From Bradyrhizobium centrolobii (GTDB lineage Bacteria > Pseudomonadota > Alphaproteobacteria > Rhizobiales > Xanthobacteraceae), in assembly GCF_001641635.1 (NCBI RefSeq), contig NZ_LUUB01000051.1, positions 88,198 to 149,915 of the forward strand: a stretch of DNA of 61,718 nt. Reading direction: 5' to 3'. How positions within the stretch are numbered: the first letter of the stretch is position 1; each line of letters starts with the position of its first letter. Below the pieces are notes generated by a model. That model did not search any database, was not told where the DNA came from, and saw only the letters and a program-made list of their open reading frames with translations. Shown here in pieces: positions 16,550 to 25,504 of this stretch. Both the position numbers and the translations under genes were made by a program.

Positions 16550-17836
16550 TCAGACGGTTGCGCGCGCGACCACCGTCTTGCGCCAGGGCTTCAGCACCAG
16601 GATCGCGAGCAGCGAGGCCAGGATGTTGGCGCCGGCCGCGATGATGAACACGTTGTCCCAATGGCCCGAGGTCTGCTGCATCAGGTTCGCGATCGGCACC
16701 AAGAGCGCGGCGGTGCCCTTCGCCGTGTAGAGCAGGCCGGCATTGGTAGTCGCGAACTTCGCGCCGAACGTGTCGGTGCAGGTCGAGGGGAACAGCGAGT
16801 AGATCTCGCCCCAGGCAAAGAACACGAAGCCCGACAGCAGCACGAACCAGATGGGATCATGGCCCCAGAGGTAGAGCATCCAGATGCCGATGCCTTCCAT
16901 GCCGAAGGCGAGGAACATCGTGTTCTCGCGGCCGATCATGTCGGAGATCCAGCCGAAGAACGGACGCGTCAGGCCATTGAGCACGCGGTCGATCGTCGCT
17001 GCGAACGTCACCGCGGTCATGGTCATGCCGATCAGCGTGACCGGGATGTTGTCGACCTTCCAGTCGACCGCGATCGGCTTCAGGTTCGCCGTCACCATCA
17101 GGCCGCCGGCGCCGACGATCACGAACATGAAGTACATCAGCCAGAAGATCGGCTGGCGCAGCACTTCGGTCGGCTGGAAGTTGCGCCGGCTCTGCACCAG
17201 CGCCGCATTCGCCACCACGTTCGGCACCTGGCCCGGCTTCGGCGCGAGCAGGAAGAAGGCGAGGATGCAGATGATGATGCCCTGTCCGAGGCCGAAATAG
17301 AGGAAGGTGCTCTGGAAACCGCTGTCCTTGATCATGGCCTGGATCGGCGCGACGGTCAGCGCGGAGCCCGCACCGAAGCCCGCGGCCGTGAGGCCCGCGG
17401 CAAGACCGCGCTTGTCAGGAAACCATTTCAGCGCGTTGCCGACGCAGGTGCCGTAGACGCCGCCGGCGCCGATGCCCGCGATGATCATGCCGAGATAGTA
17501 ACCATTGAGCGTGGTGGCCTTGGCGTTGATCACCCAGCCGATCGCGCAGAGCACGCCGCCAACGAGCACGACGATGCGCGGACCATATTTGTCAACGAAC
17601 CATCCCTCGACCGGAACGAGCCAGGTCTCGAACAGGACGAACAGCGTGAAGGCCCACTGGATCGAGGCTCGATCCCAACCGAAGGTTTTCTGGATGTCCG
17701 GGACGAAGAACGTCCAGCCATATTGATAATTGGCGATCATCACCATGGCCGCTACACCGATCGCCAATTGCGCCCAGCGAAAAGTGTCGCTGACGCGCGC
17801 GGCTGTAGGGGCCGTTGCCTGCACCATGTCCGTCAT
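16550..17836 (-). CDS. MFS transporter of the oxalate/formate antiporter (OxlT) type, copy 2
   Basis: 428 aa with about 12 predicted membrane helices and the same signature blocks as its neighbour: YQYGWTFFVPDIQKTFGW in TM1, ETWLVPVEGWFVDKYGPRIV, GAGGVYGTCVGNALKWFPDK and GEIYSLFPSTCTDTFGAKFA. The two carriers are tandem paralogues with divergent TM1 loops and C-termini, which suggests different substrates or affinities. The start ATG 17836 has GGGAGGC upstream. The operator-like site at 17888-17904 lies about 50 bp before the start. Expected role: oxalate uptake coupled to formate exit in the oxc/frc pathway. Exact substrate unproven. Confidence 0.87.
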   Translation of the reverse strand: MTDMVQATAPTAARVSDTFRWAQLAIGVAAMVMIANYQYGWTFFVPDIQKTFGWDRASIQWAFTLFVLFETWLVPVEGWFVDKYGPRIVVLVGGVLCAIGWVINAKATTLNGYYLGMIIAGIGAGGVYGTCVGNALKWFPDKRGLAAGLTAAGFGAGSALTVAPIQAMIKDSGFQSTFLYFGLGQGIIICILAFFLLAPKPGQVPNVVANAALVQSRRNFQPTEVLRQPIFWLMYFMFVIVGAGGLMVTANLKPIAVDWKVDNIPVTLIGMTMTAVTFAATIDRVLNGLTRPFFGWISDMIGRENTMFLAFGMEGIGIWMLYLWGHDPIWFVLLSGFVFFAWGEIYSLFPSTCTDTFGAKFATTNAGLLYTAKGTAALLVPIANLMQQTSGHWDNVFIIAAGANILASLLAILVLKPWRKTVVARATV

Positions 17837-17887
17837 AAAGCCTCCCGTGGCGCCTCTAATTTTTATGCGAGCGCTGGAGCGGCATTC

Positions 17888-17904
17888 TTGTATTCATTAT
17901 GCCA
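17888..17904 (-). promoter_or_regulatory. Candidate GntR operator C (transporter copy 2 promoter)
   Basis: The minus strand reads TGGCATAATGAATACAA, 2 bp after TTGAAC, with AAGAAT 17 bp from that hexamer. It is the most degenerate of the six copies but keeps the same register. Confidence 0.55.
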
Positions 17905-17989
17905 AGGTTCAAGCGCCGGTCCGGTCACCGTGCGCAAATGCCGCAGTCCTTCCTAGCTGCAGCTGTGACTCGGGACCGCTCAAATAGAG

Positions 17990-18012
17990 ATGGCCCCGAC
18001 GTGCGGGGCCAT
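17990..18012 (-). terminator. Hairpin after the 45-codon gene
   Basis: A 9-bp perfect stem ATGGCCCCG with a 5-base loop. The T tail is poor (CTCTATTTG on the minus strand), so termination may be partial and might allow read-through toward the transporter gene. Confidence 0.5.
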
Positions 18013-18082
18013 TCATCAAAAGTAGCATGTTGACGGTTCTGAAGCCGGTGCCGCTTTCCCGCAATGCGGGAAAAGCGAATGC

Positions 18083-18220
18083 TTACAAGCCGAAGCGGGG
18101 CAGGTCGCCGTTGCGGTTGGAGATCTCGGCGCTGGCCATCAGGAGGCGGTCGAGGGCGGCGATCAGGCGGGCGAGCAGCGAGGAGGACGGCTGGAGCGCA
18201 ACGGAAGCGGTCTTGGACAT
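18083..18220 (-). CDS. 45-residue protein in the oxalate regulon, function unknown
   Basis: It starts ATG 18220 with AAAGGGAAT upstream and ends TAA 18083. The protein begins MSKTASVALQPSSSLLARL, continues with a Leu/Ala/Ile-rich amphipathic helix (IAALDRLLMASAEISN) and ends DLPRFGL. There is no signal peptide and no obvious membrane span. Support for a real gene: a ribosome site, a dedicated promoter with operator-like site D 58 bp upstream, coding-like third positions and a hairpin downstream. It may be a small regulatory or accessory peptide for the transporters, but nothing in the sequence proves this. Confidence 0.65.
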   Translation of the reverse strand: MSKTASVALQPSSSLLARLIAALDRLLMASAEISNRNGDLPRFGL

Positions 18221-18277
18221 CGGTGATTCCCTTTCTCGAGACAGTCAGTATCGCTGTCTCATTTCGACGACTAACCT

Positions 18278-18294
18278 ATGTATACCAGATACCA
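18278..18294 (-). promoter_or_regulatory. Candidate GntR operator D (45-codon gene promoter)
   Basis: The minus strand reads TGGTATCTGGTATACAT, 1 bp after TAGACA, with TAGGTT 17 bp from that hexamer. The stretch 18295-18587 upstream of it holds no gene that I can support. Confidence 0.6.
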
Positions 18295-18587
18295 GTGTCT
18301 ACTCATGTCATTGCATAGCAGCATGCGCTATCCCGCATTGCAGCATAACGGTCCGTTAAAGGGGCTGTTCGGGGTTTAAAATTGCCAAAAAGCTGCCCAA
18401 ACGGGGCTGCAAACTGCCTTCCGTCACTGAAAGACGTGGCAGCTGGGCCGCATTGTTCCGACTGAAGCGGACCGGCGCGGCCATGGATGCGAATTCCGGC
18501 CGGACCGCAATCGACCGGGGCCTTGGCAGGGCAAAGCAAAGCCGGTAGTGGTCTGCCCCCTTTTCCAATCACCTGTCAGAGTGGTTC

Positions 18588-19919
18588 ATGTCGAGCGCCT
18601 CGCCCGCCGTCTCGATCGGCATCGATTTTGGAACCAGCAATACGGTCGTCGCGCTCGCGACGGACGACCGCCGGGTCGAGGCCATTCGCTTCGATCATGG
18701 CGGACGACGGCACAGCGTCTACGTGTCGGCCCTGTGCTTCTGGGAGGACCGGCCGGGAAGCGGAGCTCACGCCGAAGGTGGCCCGTGGGCGATCGAACAG
18801 TTTCTCGAAGGACGCCACGTCTACCGCTTCCTCCAGTCGTTCAAGACCTTCGCTGGAAGTCACAGCTTCAATTCCACCCAGGTGTTCCGCCAGCGCTACA
18901 AGTTCGAGGATATTCTCGCGGCGTTCCTGCGGACGCTGGCGCGCCACGGCGGAGACCGGTTCGGCTTCGAGGCGGCAAACATCGCGGTCGGCCGCCCCGT
19001 GCGCTTCGCCGGTGGCAATCCCGACGAGGCACTGGCGATGCAGCGCTATCGGGCCGCGTTCGAACGCCTAGGCGCCGGCCACGCGCGCTATGTCTACGAG
19101 CCTGTGGGAGCGGCATTCTCCTTCGCGCGCCGGCTGGAGCGCGATGCCACCGTATTGGTTGCGGATTTCGGCGGCGGCACCAGCGATTTCTCCGTAATGC
19201 GTTTCTCGCGCGCAGGCGGCAGCTTGCGCGCCGAGCCGCTCGGCCATGCCGGCATCGGCATCGCGGGCGACACGTTCGATTACCGCATCGTCGACCATGT
19301 CGTCTCGCCGCGCCTGGGAAAGGGCTCTAGCTTCCGCTCATTCGACAAGGTGCTGCCGCTCCCCAACAGCTACTACACCAATCTCGCGCGCTGGCATCAA
19401 CTCGCGATGATGAAGAGCAGCGGCGAGTTGCGCGAGCTGCGGGAGCTTTCACGCACCGCGCTGAAGCCGGCCCCGCTCCAGGATTTCATCACCATCGTCG
19501 ACCTCGACCTCGGCTTTTCGTTGTACCGCGCGGTGTCCGACGCCAAGGTCGCGCTGTCGGCCCGGGATGAGGTGGACTTTCACTTCAATGGAGGCGGGGT
19601 CGATATTCGCTCAACCATCACACGGAACGACTTCGAAACCTGGATTGCCGACGATATCGCCCGGCTCGGCGCCACCATCGACAAGGTGCTGGGCGAGGCC
19701 GGCATCACCGCGCGCGAGGTGGAAAAGGTGTTCTTGACCGGCGGCACCTCCTTCGTGCCCGCCGTCCGGCGGCTGTTCGCCGAGCGGTTCGGCAACGAAC
19801 GGCTGATGTCGGGGGATCAGTTCGAGTCGATCGCTTACGGCCTCGCCCTGATCGGACACAGTCCCGACCCGGACCGCTGGGCCGCAGCCGGCGGGCTCAA
19901 GTCGAAGGCGGGCGCGTAA
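18588..19919 (+). CDS. Hsp70-family ATPase, YegD-like
   Basis: 443 aa with the Hsp70/actin nucleotide-binding fold only and no C-terminal peptide-binding domain, as in E. coli YegD. Motifs: SIGIDFGTSNTVVALA (phosphate 1, residues 9-24), TVLVADFGGGTSDFSVM (phosphate 2, about residue 188) and VEKVFLTGGTSFVPAVRRLF (adenosine, about residue 378). A predicted regulatory Lys/Glu helix region lies between. The cellular role of YegD proteins is poorly known, and chaperone activity should not be assumed. It interrupts the oxalate genes on the opposite strand and shares no operator with them. Confidence 0.88.
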   Translation: MSSASPAVSIGIDFGTSNTVVALATDDRRVEAIRFDHGGRRHSVYVSALCFWEDRPGSGAHAEGGPWAIEQFLEGRHVYRFLQSFKTFAGSHSFNSTQVFRQRYKFEDILAAFLRTLARHGGDRFGFEAANIAVGRPVRFAGGNPDEALAMQRYRAAFERLGAGHARYVYEPVGAAFSFARRLERDATVLVADFGGGTSDFSVMRFSRAGGSLRAEPLGHAGIGIAGDTFDYRIVDHVVSPRLGKGSSFRSFDKVLPLPNSYYTNLARWHQLAMMKSSGELRELRELSRTALKPAPLQDFITIVDLDLGFSLYRAVSDAKVALSARDEVDFHFNGGGVDIRSTITRNDFETWIADDIARLGATIDKVLGEAGITAREVEKVFLTGGTSFVPAVRRLFAERFGNERLMSGDQFESIAYGLALIGHSPDPDRWAAAGGLKSKAGA

Positions 19920-19967
19920 AGTGCGATGAGACCAGGCTCGATTTCTGGCACGAAAGGGGGGTGCGCT

Positions 19968-20140
19968 CCCTCTCCCGCTTGCGGGGGGAGGGGTGGGGTG
20001 GGGGTGTCTCCGCAATCGGGACTTCCAACGTGGAAAAAGCCCCCACCCGGCGCTTCGCCACAGCCGAGGCCTTGCCTCGGCGTCTCTAAAGAGAACGGCC
20101 GCCGAAGGCGGCCTATGCCTCCCCCCGCAAGCGGGAGAGG
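19968..20140. repeat. Intergenic repeat, CTCTCCCGC...GCGGGAGAGG family
   Basis: About 170 bp bounded by CTCCCTCTCCCGCTTGCGGG and CCCGCAAGCGGGAGAGG, with a middle CCCACCCGGCGCTTCGCC block. Same family as 34822-34957 and related to 7020-7140, 28694-28850 and 59794-59995. Confidence 0.7.
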
Positions 20141-20193
20141 TTGAACGAGCCCGCGGCCCACATCGATTCAACCTAACGCCATTTCGCTTAGCC

Positions 20194-20637
20194 CTATTGG
20201 TTGATCTCGGGCTCGACGAGCCTTGCCAGGTTTCGCAGCGATTCCTGCCAGCCGAGATAGCAGGCCTCCGGCGGGATGACGTCCGGTATGCCAGCCTGCG
20301 TCACGTCCAGCTCGGTGCCGACGGAGACTTTCTTCAGCGTTACGGTGACCTGAAGTTCGCCGGGCAGGTTGGGGTCGTCGAACTTGTCGGTGTAGCACAG
20401 CCGTTCGCCCGGAATGAGCTCGAGATATTCACCGCCGAACGCGTGGCTGTTGCCGGTCGTGAAGTTGCGGAAGGACATTCTGAACGTACCCCCGACCTTG
20501 GGCTCGAGGTGATGGACGGTGCAGGCAAAGCCGTTGGGCGGAAGCCATTTCGCCAGCGCGTCCCCCTCAAGAAAGGCGCGGTAGACTTTCTCCGGGCTGG
20601 TCGCCAAAACGCGGTGCAGGCGTACAGTGTTGGGCAT
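20194..20637 (-). CDS. SRPBCC / AHSA1-family protein
   Basis: 147 aa in one START-like domain. Recognisable segments are RVLATSPEKVYRAFLEGDALAKWLPP at the N-terminus, GGTFRMSFRNF in the middle and TQAGIPDVIPPEACYLGWQESLRNLARL at the end, the pattern of the activator-of-Hsp90-like (AHSA1/CalC) family. These proteins bind hydrophobic ligands; function is usually unknown. Start ATG 20637 with GAGGATGA upstream. The neighbouring Hsp70-like gene is convergent, so a chaperone link is only a coincidence of names unless shown otherwise. Confidence 0.85.
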   Translation of the reverse strand: MPNTVRLHRVLATSPEKVYRAFLEGDALAKWLPPNGFACTVHHLEPKVGGTFRMSFRNFTTGNSHAFGGEYLELIPGERLCYTDKFDDPNLPGELQVTVTLKKVSVGTELDVTQAGIPDVIPPEACYLGWQESLRNLARLVEPEINQ

Positions 20638-20970
20638 AAGCGTTCATCCTCTTGCATTGATGGGCAGGGTATTGACATCTGTCGCCCATTCATGCCCCGA
20701 GGACGAGCGAGACGCTGCCGGCCCGACACGACATCTCAGATTTTCCTGCCAGAGTCTGTTGAGGGCGCCCACCGCACTCGGTGTCCGGTCTCGCCCAGGA
20801 AGCTGACGTGTCGACGGGGACGTGTTGTTCATGTCAGGTGCATCCGCGGACCGTTGAACGGTGGCCTGGCGCGAGTTTATCTCAGCAACGTGAATTGGTG
20901 GATTGCGCCTTTTGCTTCCCGCGATGGCCGGTGCATGTCAGCATCGCACCGGCGACGTGGAGGTCCGCTC
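20638..20970. other. 333-bp gap, no gene recognised
   Basis: Between the SRPBCC gene and the DUF1194 gene, which diverge. It must hold both promoters. No clear -35/-10 pair, repeat or small gene with a ribosome site was found by eye. Confidence 0.4.
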
Positions 20971-21807
20971 ATGCAGGTTCGGTGGGGCGTCTCGACCGGC
21001 GCGATACTTGTTGCGGGTCTACTCACAGGGAGCGGCCTCGCCGGTACCGGCGGACCGCAGGAAGCCGCAGACAAAGAGCCGGCCCCTTCGGTCGACATCG
21101 AACTCGTCATCGCCGTCGACGTCTCCTATTCGATGGATTTGGATGAACTCGCGGTCCAGCGGGAGGGTTACGCCCAGGCCATCGTATCCAAGGAATTCCT
21201 GCAGGCCCTGAGGGGTGGTCCGAACGGAAAGATTTCGATCACGTATTTCGAGTGGTCGGCGTCCAGCGACCAAAAGATCATCATTCCCTGGCGGGTGATC
21301 GACGGTCCCGAGACGGCCGATGCCGTCGCCAATGAAATCATGCGGACGCCGGTGCGGCGGGGGTCGCGCACCTCGATCTCGGGCGCGATCCTGTACGCGA
21401 TGCCTCTCTTCGACGAGAACCCGAGCCGGGGGTTCCGGCGCGTCATTGATATTTCAGGCGACGGTCCAAACAACAACGGCCCACCGATCACGCCTGTACG
21501 TGAGGAAGCGCTCGGAAAGGGTATCGTCATCAACGGACTGCCGATCATGGTGAAGGAGCCGTCGTACCCCTCGATGGATATCGAGAATCTCGATTGGTAC
21601 TACGAGGACTGCGTGATAGGGGGCCCTGGCTCGTTCGTGGTGGCGATCAAGGACCGCGACACATTCAAGGAGGCGATCCGCGCGAAACTCCTGCTCGAGG
21701 TGGCGGGCAGAAGCCCAGAGCATCGGGTGGTGCCGGTCGCGGAGAAAGAACCGCGCGTCAGTTGCACCATCGGCGAGAAGATTTGGCAGGATCGCTGGGG
21801 TCGCTAG
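20971..21807 (+). CDS. Exported DUF1194 (von Willebrand A-like) protein
   Basis: 278 aa from ATG 20971 (GTGGAGGTC upstream). A signal peptide covers about residues 1-27 (VSTGAILVAGLLTGSGLAG). The rest is a VWA-like fold: the metal-site motif DVSYS lies in ELVIAVDVSYSMDLDELA, followed by the TSISGAILYAMPLF and RRVIDISGDGPNNNG blocks that mark DUF1194. It is expected in the periplasm, binding a divalent ion and a protein partner. The function of the family is not established. A longer upstream open frame exists but lacks a signal peptide at its start. Confidence 0.85.
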   Translation: MQVRWGVSTGAILVAGLLTGSGLAGTGGPQEAADKEPAPSVDIELVIAVDVSYSMDLDELAVQREGYAQAIVSKEFLQALRGGPNGKISITYFEWSASSDQKIIIPWRVIDGPETADAVANEIMRTPVRRGSRTSISGAILYAMPLFDENPSRGFRRVIDISGDGPNNNGPPITPVREEALGKGIVINGLPIMVKEPSYPSMDIENLDWYYEDCVIGGPGSFVVAIKDRDTFKEAIRAKLLLEVAGRSPEHRVVPVAEKEPRVSCTIGEKIWQDRWGR

Positions 21808-21817
21808 GCATGGGCAC

Positions 21818-22135
21818 CTAGCCCGGGTTTTCGAGGCTGAACGTTTCCGACTGCTCATCCTCGGCTGAGAGCTGCGCGTACCGCCTCCGAGAGACGATCT
21901 CGGCCTGCTTGAGACCCCCATGGGTCGAAGGTAACCGGTCCGCGGCAAAGCTCAAGCGCCGGCTGTATTCGACGTTGGAATCGTTAGGATAATTTATCCC
22001 GGCGGCAATGCTCCAGTGCTCCGAAAAGCTCTTTGCCGGGCGAGACCTGCGCTTCTTTCGACGTTCGCATAATGCCCCTGTTTTGCCCGACGTGTCAAAG
22101 GGGTTTCGTAAAATCCGCAATTCCTTTGTTGCCAA
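21818..22135 (-). CDS. Possible hypothetical protein (weak)
   Basis: 105 codons opening with TTG and ending in TAG. The C-terminal half (GLKQAEIVSRRRYAQLSAED and surroundings) has natural composition, but there is no ATG, no convincing ribosome site and no recognised family. It could be a degraded gene. It occupies most of the otherwise gene-free 21808-22262 interval, which also contains the frc terminator. Confidence 0.25.
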   Translation of the reverse strand: MATKELRILRNPFDTSGKTGALCERRKKRRSRPAKSFSEHWSIAAGINYPNDSNVEYSRRLSFAADRLPSTHGGLKQAEIVSRRRYAQLSAEDEQSETFSLENPG

Positions 22136-22214
22136 CGGGTTGGCTACTGTGCATGGGGTTGTTTTTCAGTTTTTTAGTTGGTGCCTGTGACTACAGGCGT
22201 TCTCATGCAAAAAA

Positions 22215-22234
22215 GGCCGCCCCGATGGGCGGCC
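22215..22234 (-). terminator. Rho-independent terminator after frc
   Basis: An 8-bp perfect stem GGCCGCCC/GGGCGGCC with a 4-base loop and a six-T run on the minus strand (AAAAAA at 22209-22214 on plus). It lies 29 bp past the frc stop and ends the gntR-oxc-frc transcription unit. Confidence 0.88.
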
Positions 22235-22262
22235 CTTTTGTCTCGCGTCAAAGCGCTACCGC

Positions 22263-23540
22263 TTACTCAGCGGCCTGCTTCTGCGGCGGGTCGAGCGCGC
22301 CGGACTTGTGGATCTCGGCGACCTGATGGTCGCTGAAGCCGAGCACACTGCGCAGGATCTCGTCGGTATGTTCGCCGAGCAGCGGGGAGCGCTGCACGTC
22401 GCTGGGGCTATCCGACAGCTTGATCGGGTTGCCGACCGAGATGTACTTGCCGCGGGTCGGATGATCGACCTCGACCACGGTGCCGGTCGCGCGCAGCGAC
22501 TGGTCTTCCGCGATTTCCTTCATCGACAGGATCGGGCCGCAGGGGATGTCGTCCTTGTTGAGGATCTCCATCGCCTCGAACTTGGTCTTCGTCATCGTCC
22601 ACTGCTCGATGCGGGCGAAGATCTCGTTCAGCCGCGGCAGGCGGGCCGGGGGCTTGGCGTAGTTCGGATCGGTCTTCCAGGTCGGTTCGCCGATCACGTC
22701 GCAGATCTTCTCCCAGACCGGGGCCTGGGTGATGAAGTAGATGTAGGCGTTGGGATCGGTCTCCCAGCCCTTGCACTTCAGGATGCGGCCGGGCTGGCCG
22801 CCGCCGGAATCGTTGCCGGCGCGCGGCACGGCGTCGCCGAACGGAATGCCTTCGCCGAACTGGCTGTATTCCTTGAGCGGCCCATGGGCGAGGCGCTGCT
22901 GGTCGCGCAGTTTTACACGCGCAAGGTTGAGCACGCCGTCCTGCATCGCAGCCGTGACGCGCTGGCCCTTGCCCGAATGCGTGCGGTGGTAGAGCGCGGT
23001 GACGATGCCGAGCGCGAGATGCAGGCCGGTGCCGGAATCGCCGATCTGTGCGCCGGTGACGAGCGGGAGACCATCACGGAAGCCGGTGGTCGAAGCGGCG
23101 CCGCCGGTGCACTGCGCGACGTTCTCATAGACCTTGCAGTCCTCGTACGGCCCGGGGCCGAAGCCCTTGATCGAGGCGACGATCATCTTCGGGTTGATCG
23201 CATGAATCTTCTCCCAGGGGAAACCCATGCGATCGAGCACGCCGGGGCCGAAGTTCTCGACCAGCACGTCGCACTTCTTGATCAGCTCGGTGAGGACTTC
23301 CTTGCCCTTGGGGTTCTTGGTGTCGAGCGTGATCGAGCGCTTGTTGTGGTTGAGCATGGTGAAATACAGGCTGTCCACGTTCGGGATGTCCTGCAGCTGG
23401 CCGCGGGTGATGTCACCGACACCGGGACGTTCCACCTTGATCACGTCGGCGCCGAACCATGCAAGCAATTGCGTGCAGGTCGGCCCCGACTGGACGTGGG
23501 TGAAATCGAGAATGCGAACGCCCGTGAGCGCCTTTGTCAT
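22263..23540 (-). CDS. frc: Formyl-CoA:oxalate CoA-transferase
   Basis: 425 aa, a class III (CaiB/BaiF) CoA-transferase matching Frc length. The enzyme moves CoA from formyl-CoA to oxalate, giving oxalyl-CoA and formate. The catalytic Asp is D168 in [12 protein letters not shown] (Asp169 in Oxalobacter numbering), and Q17 in THVQSGPTC matches the known active-site glutamine. The glycine-rich loop is [13 protein letters not shown]. Residue 48 is Gln (TRGQLQ), where Oxalobacter Frc has Trp. The start is ATG 23540, with GGAGC upstream. It lies downstream of oxc, separated by 154 bp that contain a palindromic repeat, and ends at a strong terminator. Cytosolic. Confidence 0.95.
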   Translation of the reverse strand: MTKALTGVRILDFTHVQSGPTCTQLLAWFGADVIKVERPGVGDITRGQLQDIPNVDSLYFTMLNHNKRSITLDTKNPKGKEVLTELIKKCDVLVENFGPGVLDRMGFPWEKIHAINPKMIVASIKGFGPGPYEDCKVYENVAQCTGGAASTTGFRDGLPLVTGAQIGDSGTGLHLALGIVTALYHRTHSGKGQRVTAAMQDGVLNLARVKLRDQQRLAHGPLKEYSQFGEGIPFGDAVPRAGNDSGGGQPGRILKCKGWETDPNAYIYFITQAPVWEKICDVIGEPTWKTDPNYAKPPARLPRLNEIFARIEQWTMTKTKFEAMEILNKDDIPCGPILSMKEIAEDQSLRATGTVVEVDHPTRGKYISVGNPIKLSDSPSDVQRSPLLGEHTDEILRSVLGFSDHQVAEIHKSGALDPPQKQAAE

Positions 23541-23569
23541 CGTGTTTGCTCCTTTCACTATCTGTTTCC

Positions 23570-23683
23570 GTCATGCCCGCGAAGGCGGGCATCCAGTATT
23601 CGCTGTCGATTCAGTTGGGCTCAGTATTCGCCATCAAGGATGGTTCGGCGATTACTGGATTCCCCGCCTGCGCGGGGAATGAC
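23570..23683. repeat. Palindromic repeat between oxc and frc
   Basis: The 114-bp element opens GTCATGCCCGCGAAGGCGGGC and closes GCGGGGAATGAC, with internal complementary ATCCAGTA/TACTGGAT arms. In the transcript it would form a large hairpin between the oxc stop and frc. Related to 8482-8582. Confidence 0.75.
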
Positions 23684-23694
23684 CCGCTGGGTGT

Positions 23695-25428
23695 TCACTT
23701 CTTCTTCTGCAGAACGCTCTGCGGATTGAGATTGCCGATGCGGCCGCTCTCCGAGCCCGCGGCCGGGTCGATCACGGCGTTGATCAGCGTCGGCTTGCCC
23801 GACTTCATCGCCTCGTTGACGGCGCGCTTGAGCTCGTCCGGCGAGCTGGCATTCACGCCGACGCCGCCGAAGGCTTCCATCATCTTGTCGTAGCGCGCGC
23901 CCTTGACGAAGACGGTGGTCGCGGGATCGGAGTTGGCGCTGTTGACGTCGGTGCCGCGATAGATGCCGTCATTGTTGAAGATGACGACGCAGATCGGCAG
24001 GTTGTAGCGGCAGATCGTCTCGACCTCCATGCCGGAGAAGCCGAAGGCGCTGTCGCCTTCCACCGCCAGCACGGGGTTGCCGGTCTCGAGCGCAGCCGCA
24101 ATCGCCTGGCCCATGCCGATGCCCATCACGCCCCAGGTGCCGACGTCGAGACGCTTGCGCGGCTTGTACATGTCGATGACGCCGCGGGCGAGATCGAGCG
24201 TGTTGGCGCCCTCGTTGACGAGGATCGCGTCCGGATGCTCCTTGATGACGTTCTTCAGCACGCCGAGCGCACCGTGATAGTCCATCGGCGACTTGTTGTT
24301 CATGAGCTTCGGCGCCATCTTGGCGACGTTCTCTTCGCGCTTGGTCGAAACAGCCTTGGTCCATTCGGCGGGCGGGGCGGTCCAGCCCGCACCCATCGCC
24401 TGGTTGAAGGCCGAGACGACCGAGCCGATGTCGCCGACGACAGGCGCAACGATCTCGACGTTGGAGTCCATTTCCCTCGGCTCGATATCGACCTGGATGA
24501 ACTTCTTGGGCGCTTCACCCCAGGTCTTGCCCTTGCCGTGCGAGAGCAGCCAGTTGAGCCGCGCGCCGATCAGCATCACGACGTCGGACTCTTTGAGAAC
24601 CGTCGAGCGGGCAGCGCCGGCGCACTGCGGATGCGTATCGGGGAGGAGGCCCTTGGCCATGCTCATCGGCAGGAAGGGCACGCCGCTCTTCTCGACGAAG
24701 GTCTTGATCTCCTCGTCGGCCTGCGCGTAGGCCGCGCCCTTGCCGAGGATGATGAGCGGGCGCTTGGCGCCCTTGAGCACGTCGAGTGCGCGCTTGACCG
24801 AAGCGGGCGAGGGGATCTGCGCGGGAGCCGCGTCGATCACCTTGACCAGCGACTTCTCGCCGGCATCGGCATTCATCACTTGGCCGAACAGCTTTGCCGG
24901 CAGGTCGAGATAGACGCCGCCCGGACGGCCCGAGACCGCGGCGCGGATGGCGCGGGCCAGGCCGATGCCGATGTCCTGGGCGTGCAGCACGCGATAGGCC
25001 GCCTTGCACAGGGGCTTGGCGATCGCGAGCTGATCCATTTCTTCGTAGTCGCCCTGCTGGAGGTCGACGATCTCGCGCTCGGAGGAGCCCGAGATCAGGA
25101 TCATCGGGTAGCAGTTGGTGGTGGCGTGGGCGAGCGCAGTGAGACCGTTGAGGAAGCCGGGCGCAGAGACGGTGAGGCAGACGCCGGGCTTCTTGGTGAG
25201 GAAGCCCGCGATGCCCGCCGCGTAACCGGCGTTCTGCTCGTGGCGGAAGGAGATCACGCGAATGCCGGCGGCCTGCGCCATGCGGCCCAAATCCGTGATC
25301 GGGATGCCCGGCACATTATAGATGGTGTTGATGCCGTTCAGCTTGAGCGCGTCGATGACGAGATGGAAGCCATCCGTCAGTTCCTGCTCGGTGCCCGGTG
25401 CTTCGGACTTGGTCGCGGTATTCAGCAT
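23695..25428 (-). CDS. oxc: Oxalyl-CoA decarboxylase (ThDP-dependent)
   Basis: 577 aa with three ThDP-enzyme domains. The catalytic Glu64 lies in [13 protein letters not shown] (Glu56 in Oxalobacter Oxc). The diphosphate/Mg motif is [19 protein letters not shown], running to FNNDGIYRG. The central Rossmann-like domain, which binds regulatory ADP in the family, covers about 200-370. The C-terminal [11 protein letters not shown] lid is as in known Oxc. The enzyme converts oxalyl-CoA to formyl-CoA and CO2; formyl-CoA then serves Frc. It sits 76 bp downstream of the GntR gene on the same strand with no promoter seen between, so a gntR-oxc-frc operon driven by operator E is likely. Confidence 0.96.
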   Translation of the reverse strand: MLNTATKSEAPGTEQELTDGFHLVIDALKLNGINTIYNVPGIPITDLGRMAQAAGIRVISFRHEQNAGYAAGIAGFLTKKPGVCLTVSAPGFLNGLTALAHATTNCYPMILISGSSEREIVDLQQGDYEEMDQLAIAKPLCKAAYRVLHAQDIGIGLARAIRAAVSGRPGGVYLDLPAKLFGQVMNADAGEKSLVKVIDAAPAQIPSPASVKRALDVLKGAKRPLIILGKGAAYAQADEEIKTFVEKSGVPFLPMSMAKGLLPDTHPQCAGAARSTVLKESDVVMLIGARLNWLLSHGKGKTWGEAPKKFIQVDIEPREMDSNVEIVAPVVGDIGSVVSAFNQAMGAGWTAPPAEWTKAVSTKREENVAKMAPKLMNNKSPMDYHGALGVLKNVIKEHPDAILVNEGANTLDLARGVIDMYKPRKRLDVGTWGVMGIGMGQAIAAALETGNPVLAVEGDSAFGFSGMEVETICRYNLPICVVIFNNDGIYRGTDVNSANSDPATTVFVKGARYDKMMEAFGGVGVNASSPDELKRAVNEAMKSGKPTLINAVIDPAAGSESGRIGNLNPQSVLQKKK

Positions 25429-25504
25429 GGGCCTTGTCTCCCTGGTCTCAAGGTCGTTGGGGCGAATGGTTCGCCCTTCTGGTGAACGTTGCTAGGTTAA
25501 AGAG

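Noticed and set aside
16288..17836. One operon for both OxlT-type genes
   Set aside because: A strong terminator (16495-16521) and a second promoter with operator B lie between them.
18588..20637. Hsp70-like and AHSA1-like genes as a chaperone pair
   Set aside because: They are convergent, not co-transcribed; the YegD-type lacks the peptide-binding domain and SRPBCC proteins have many unrelated roles.
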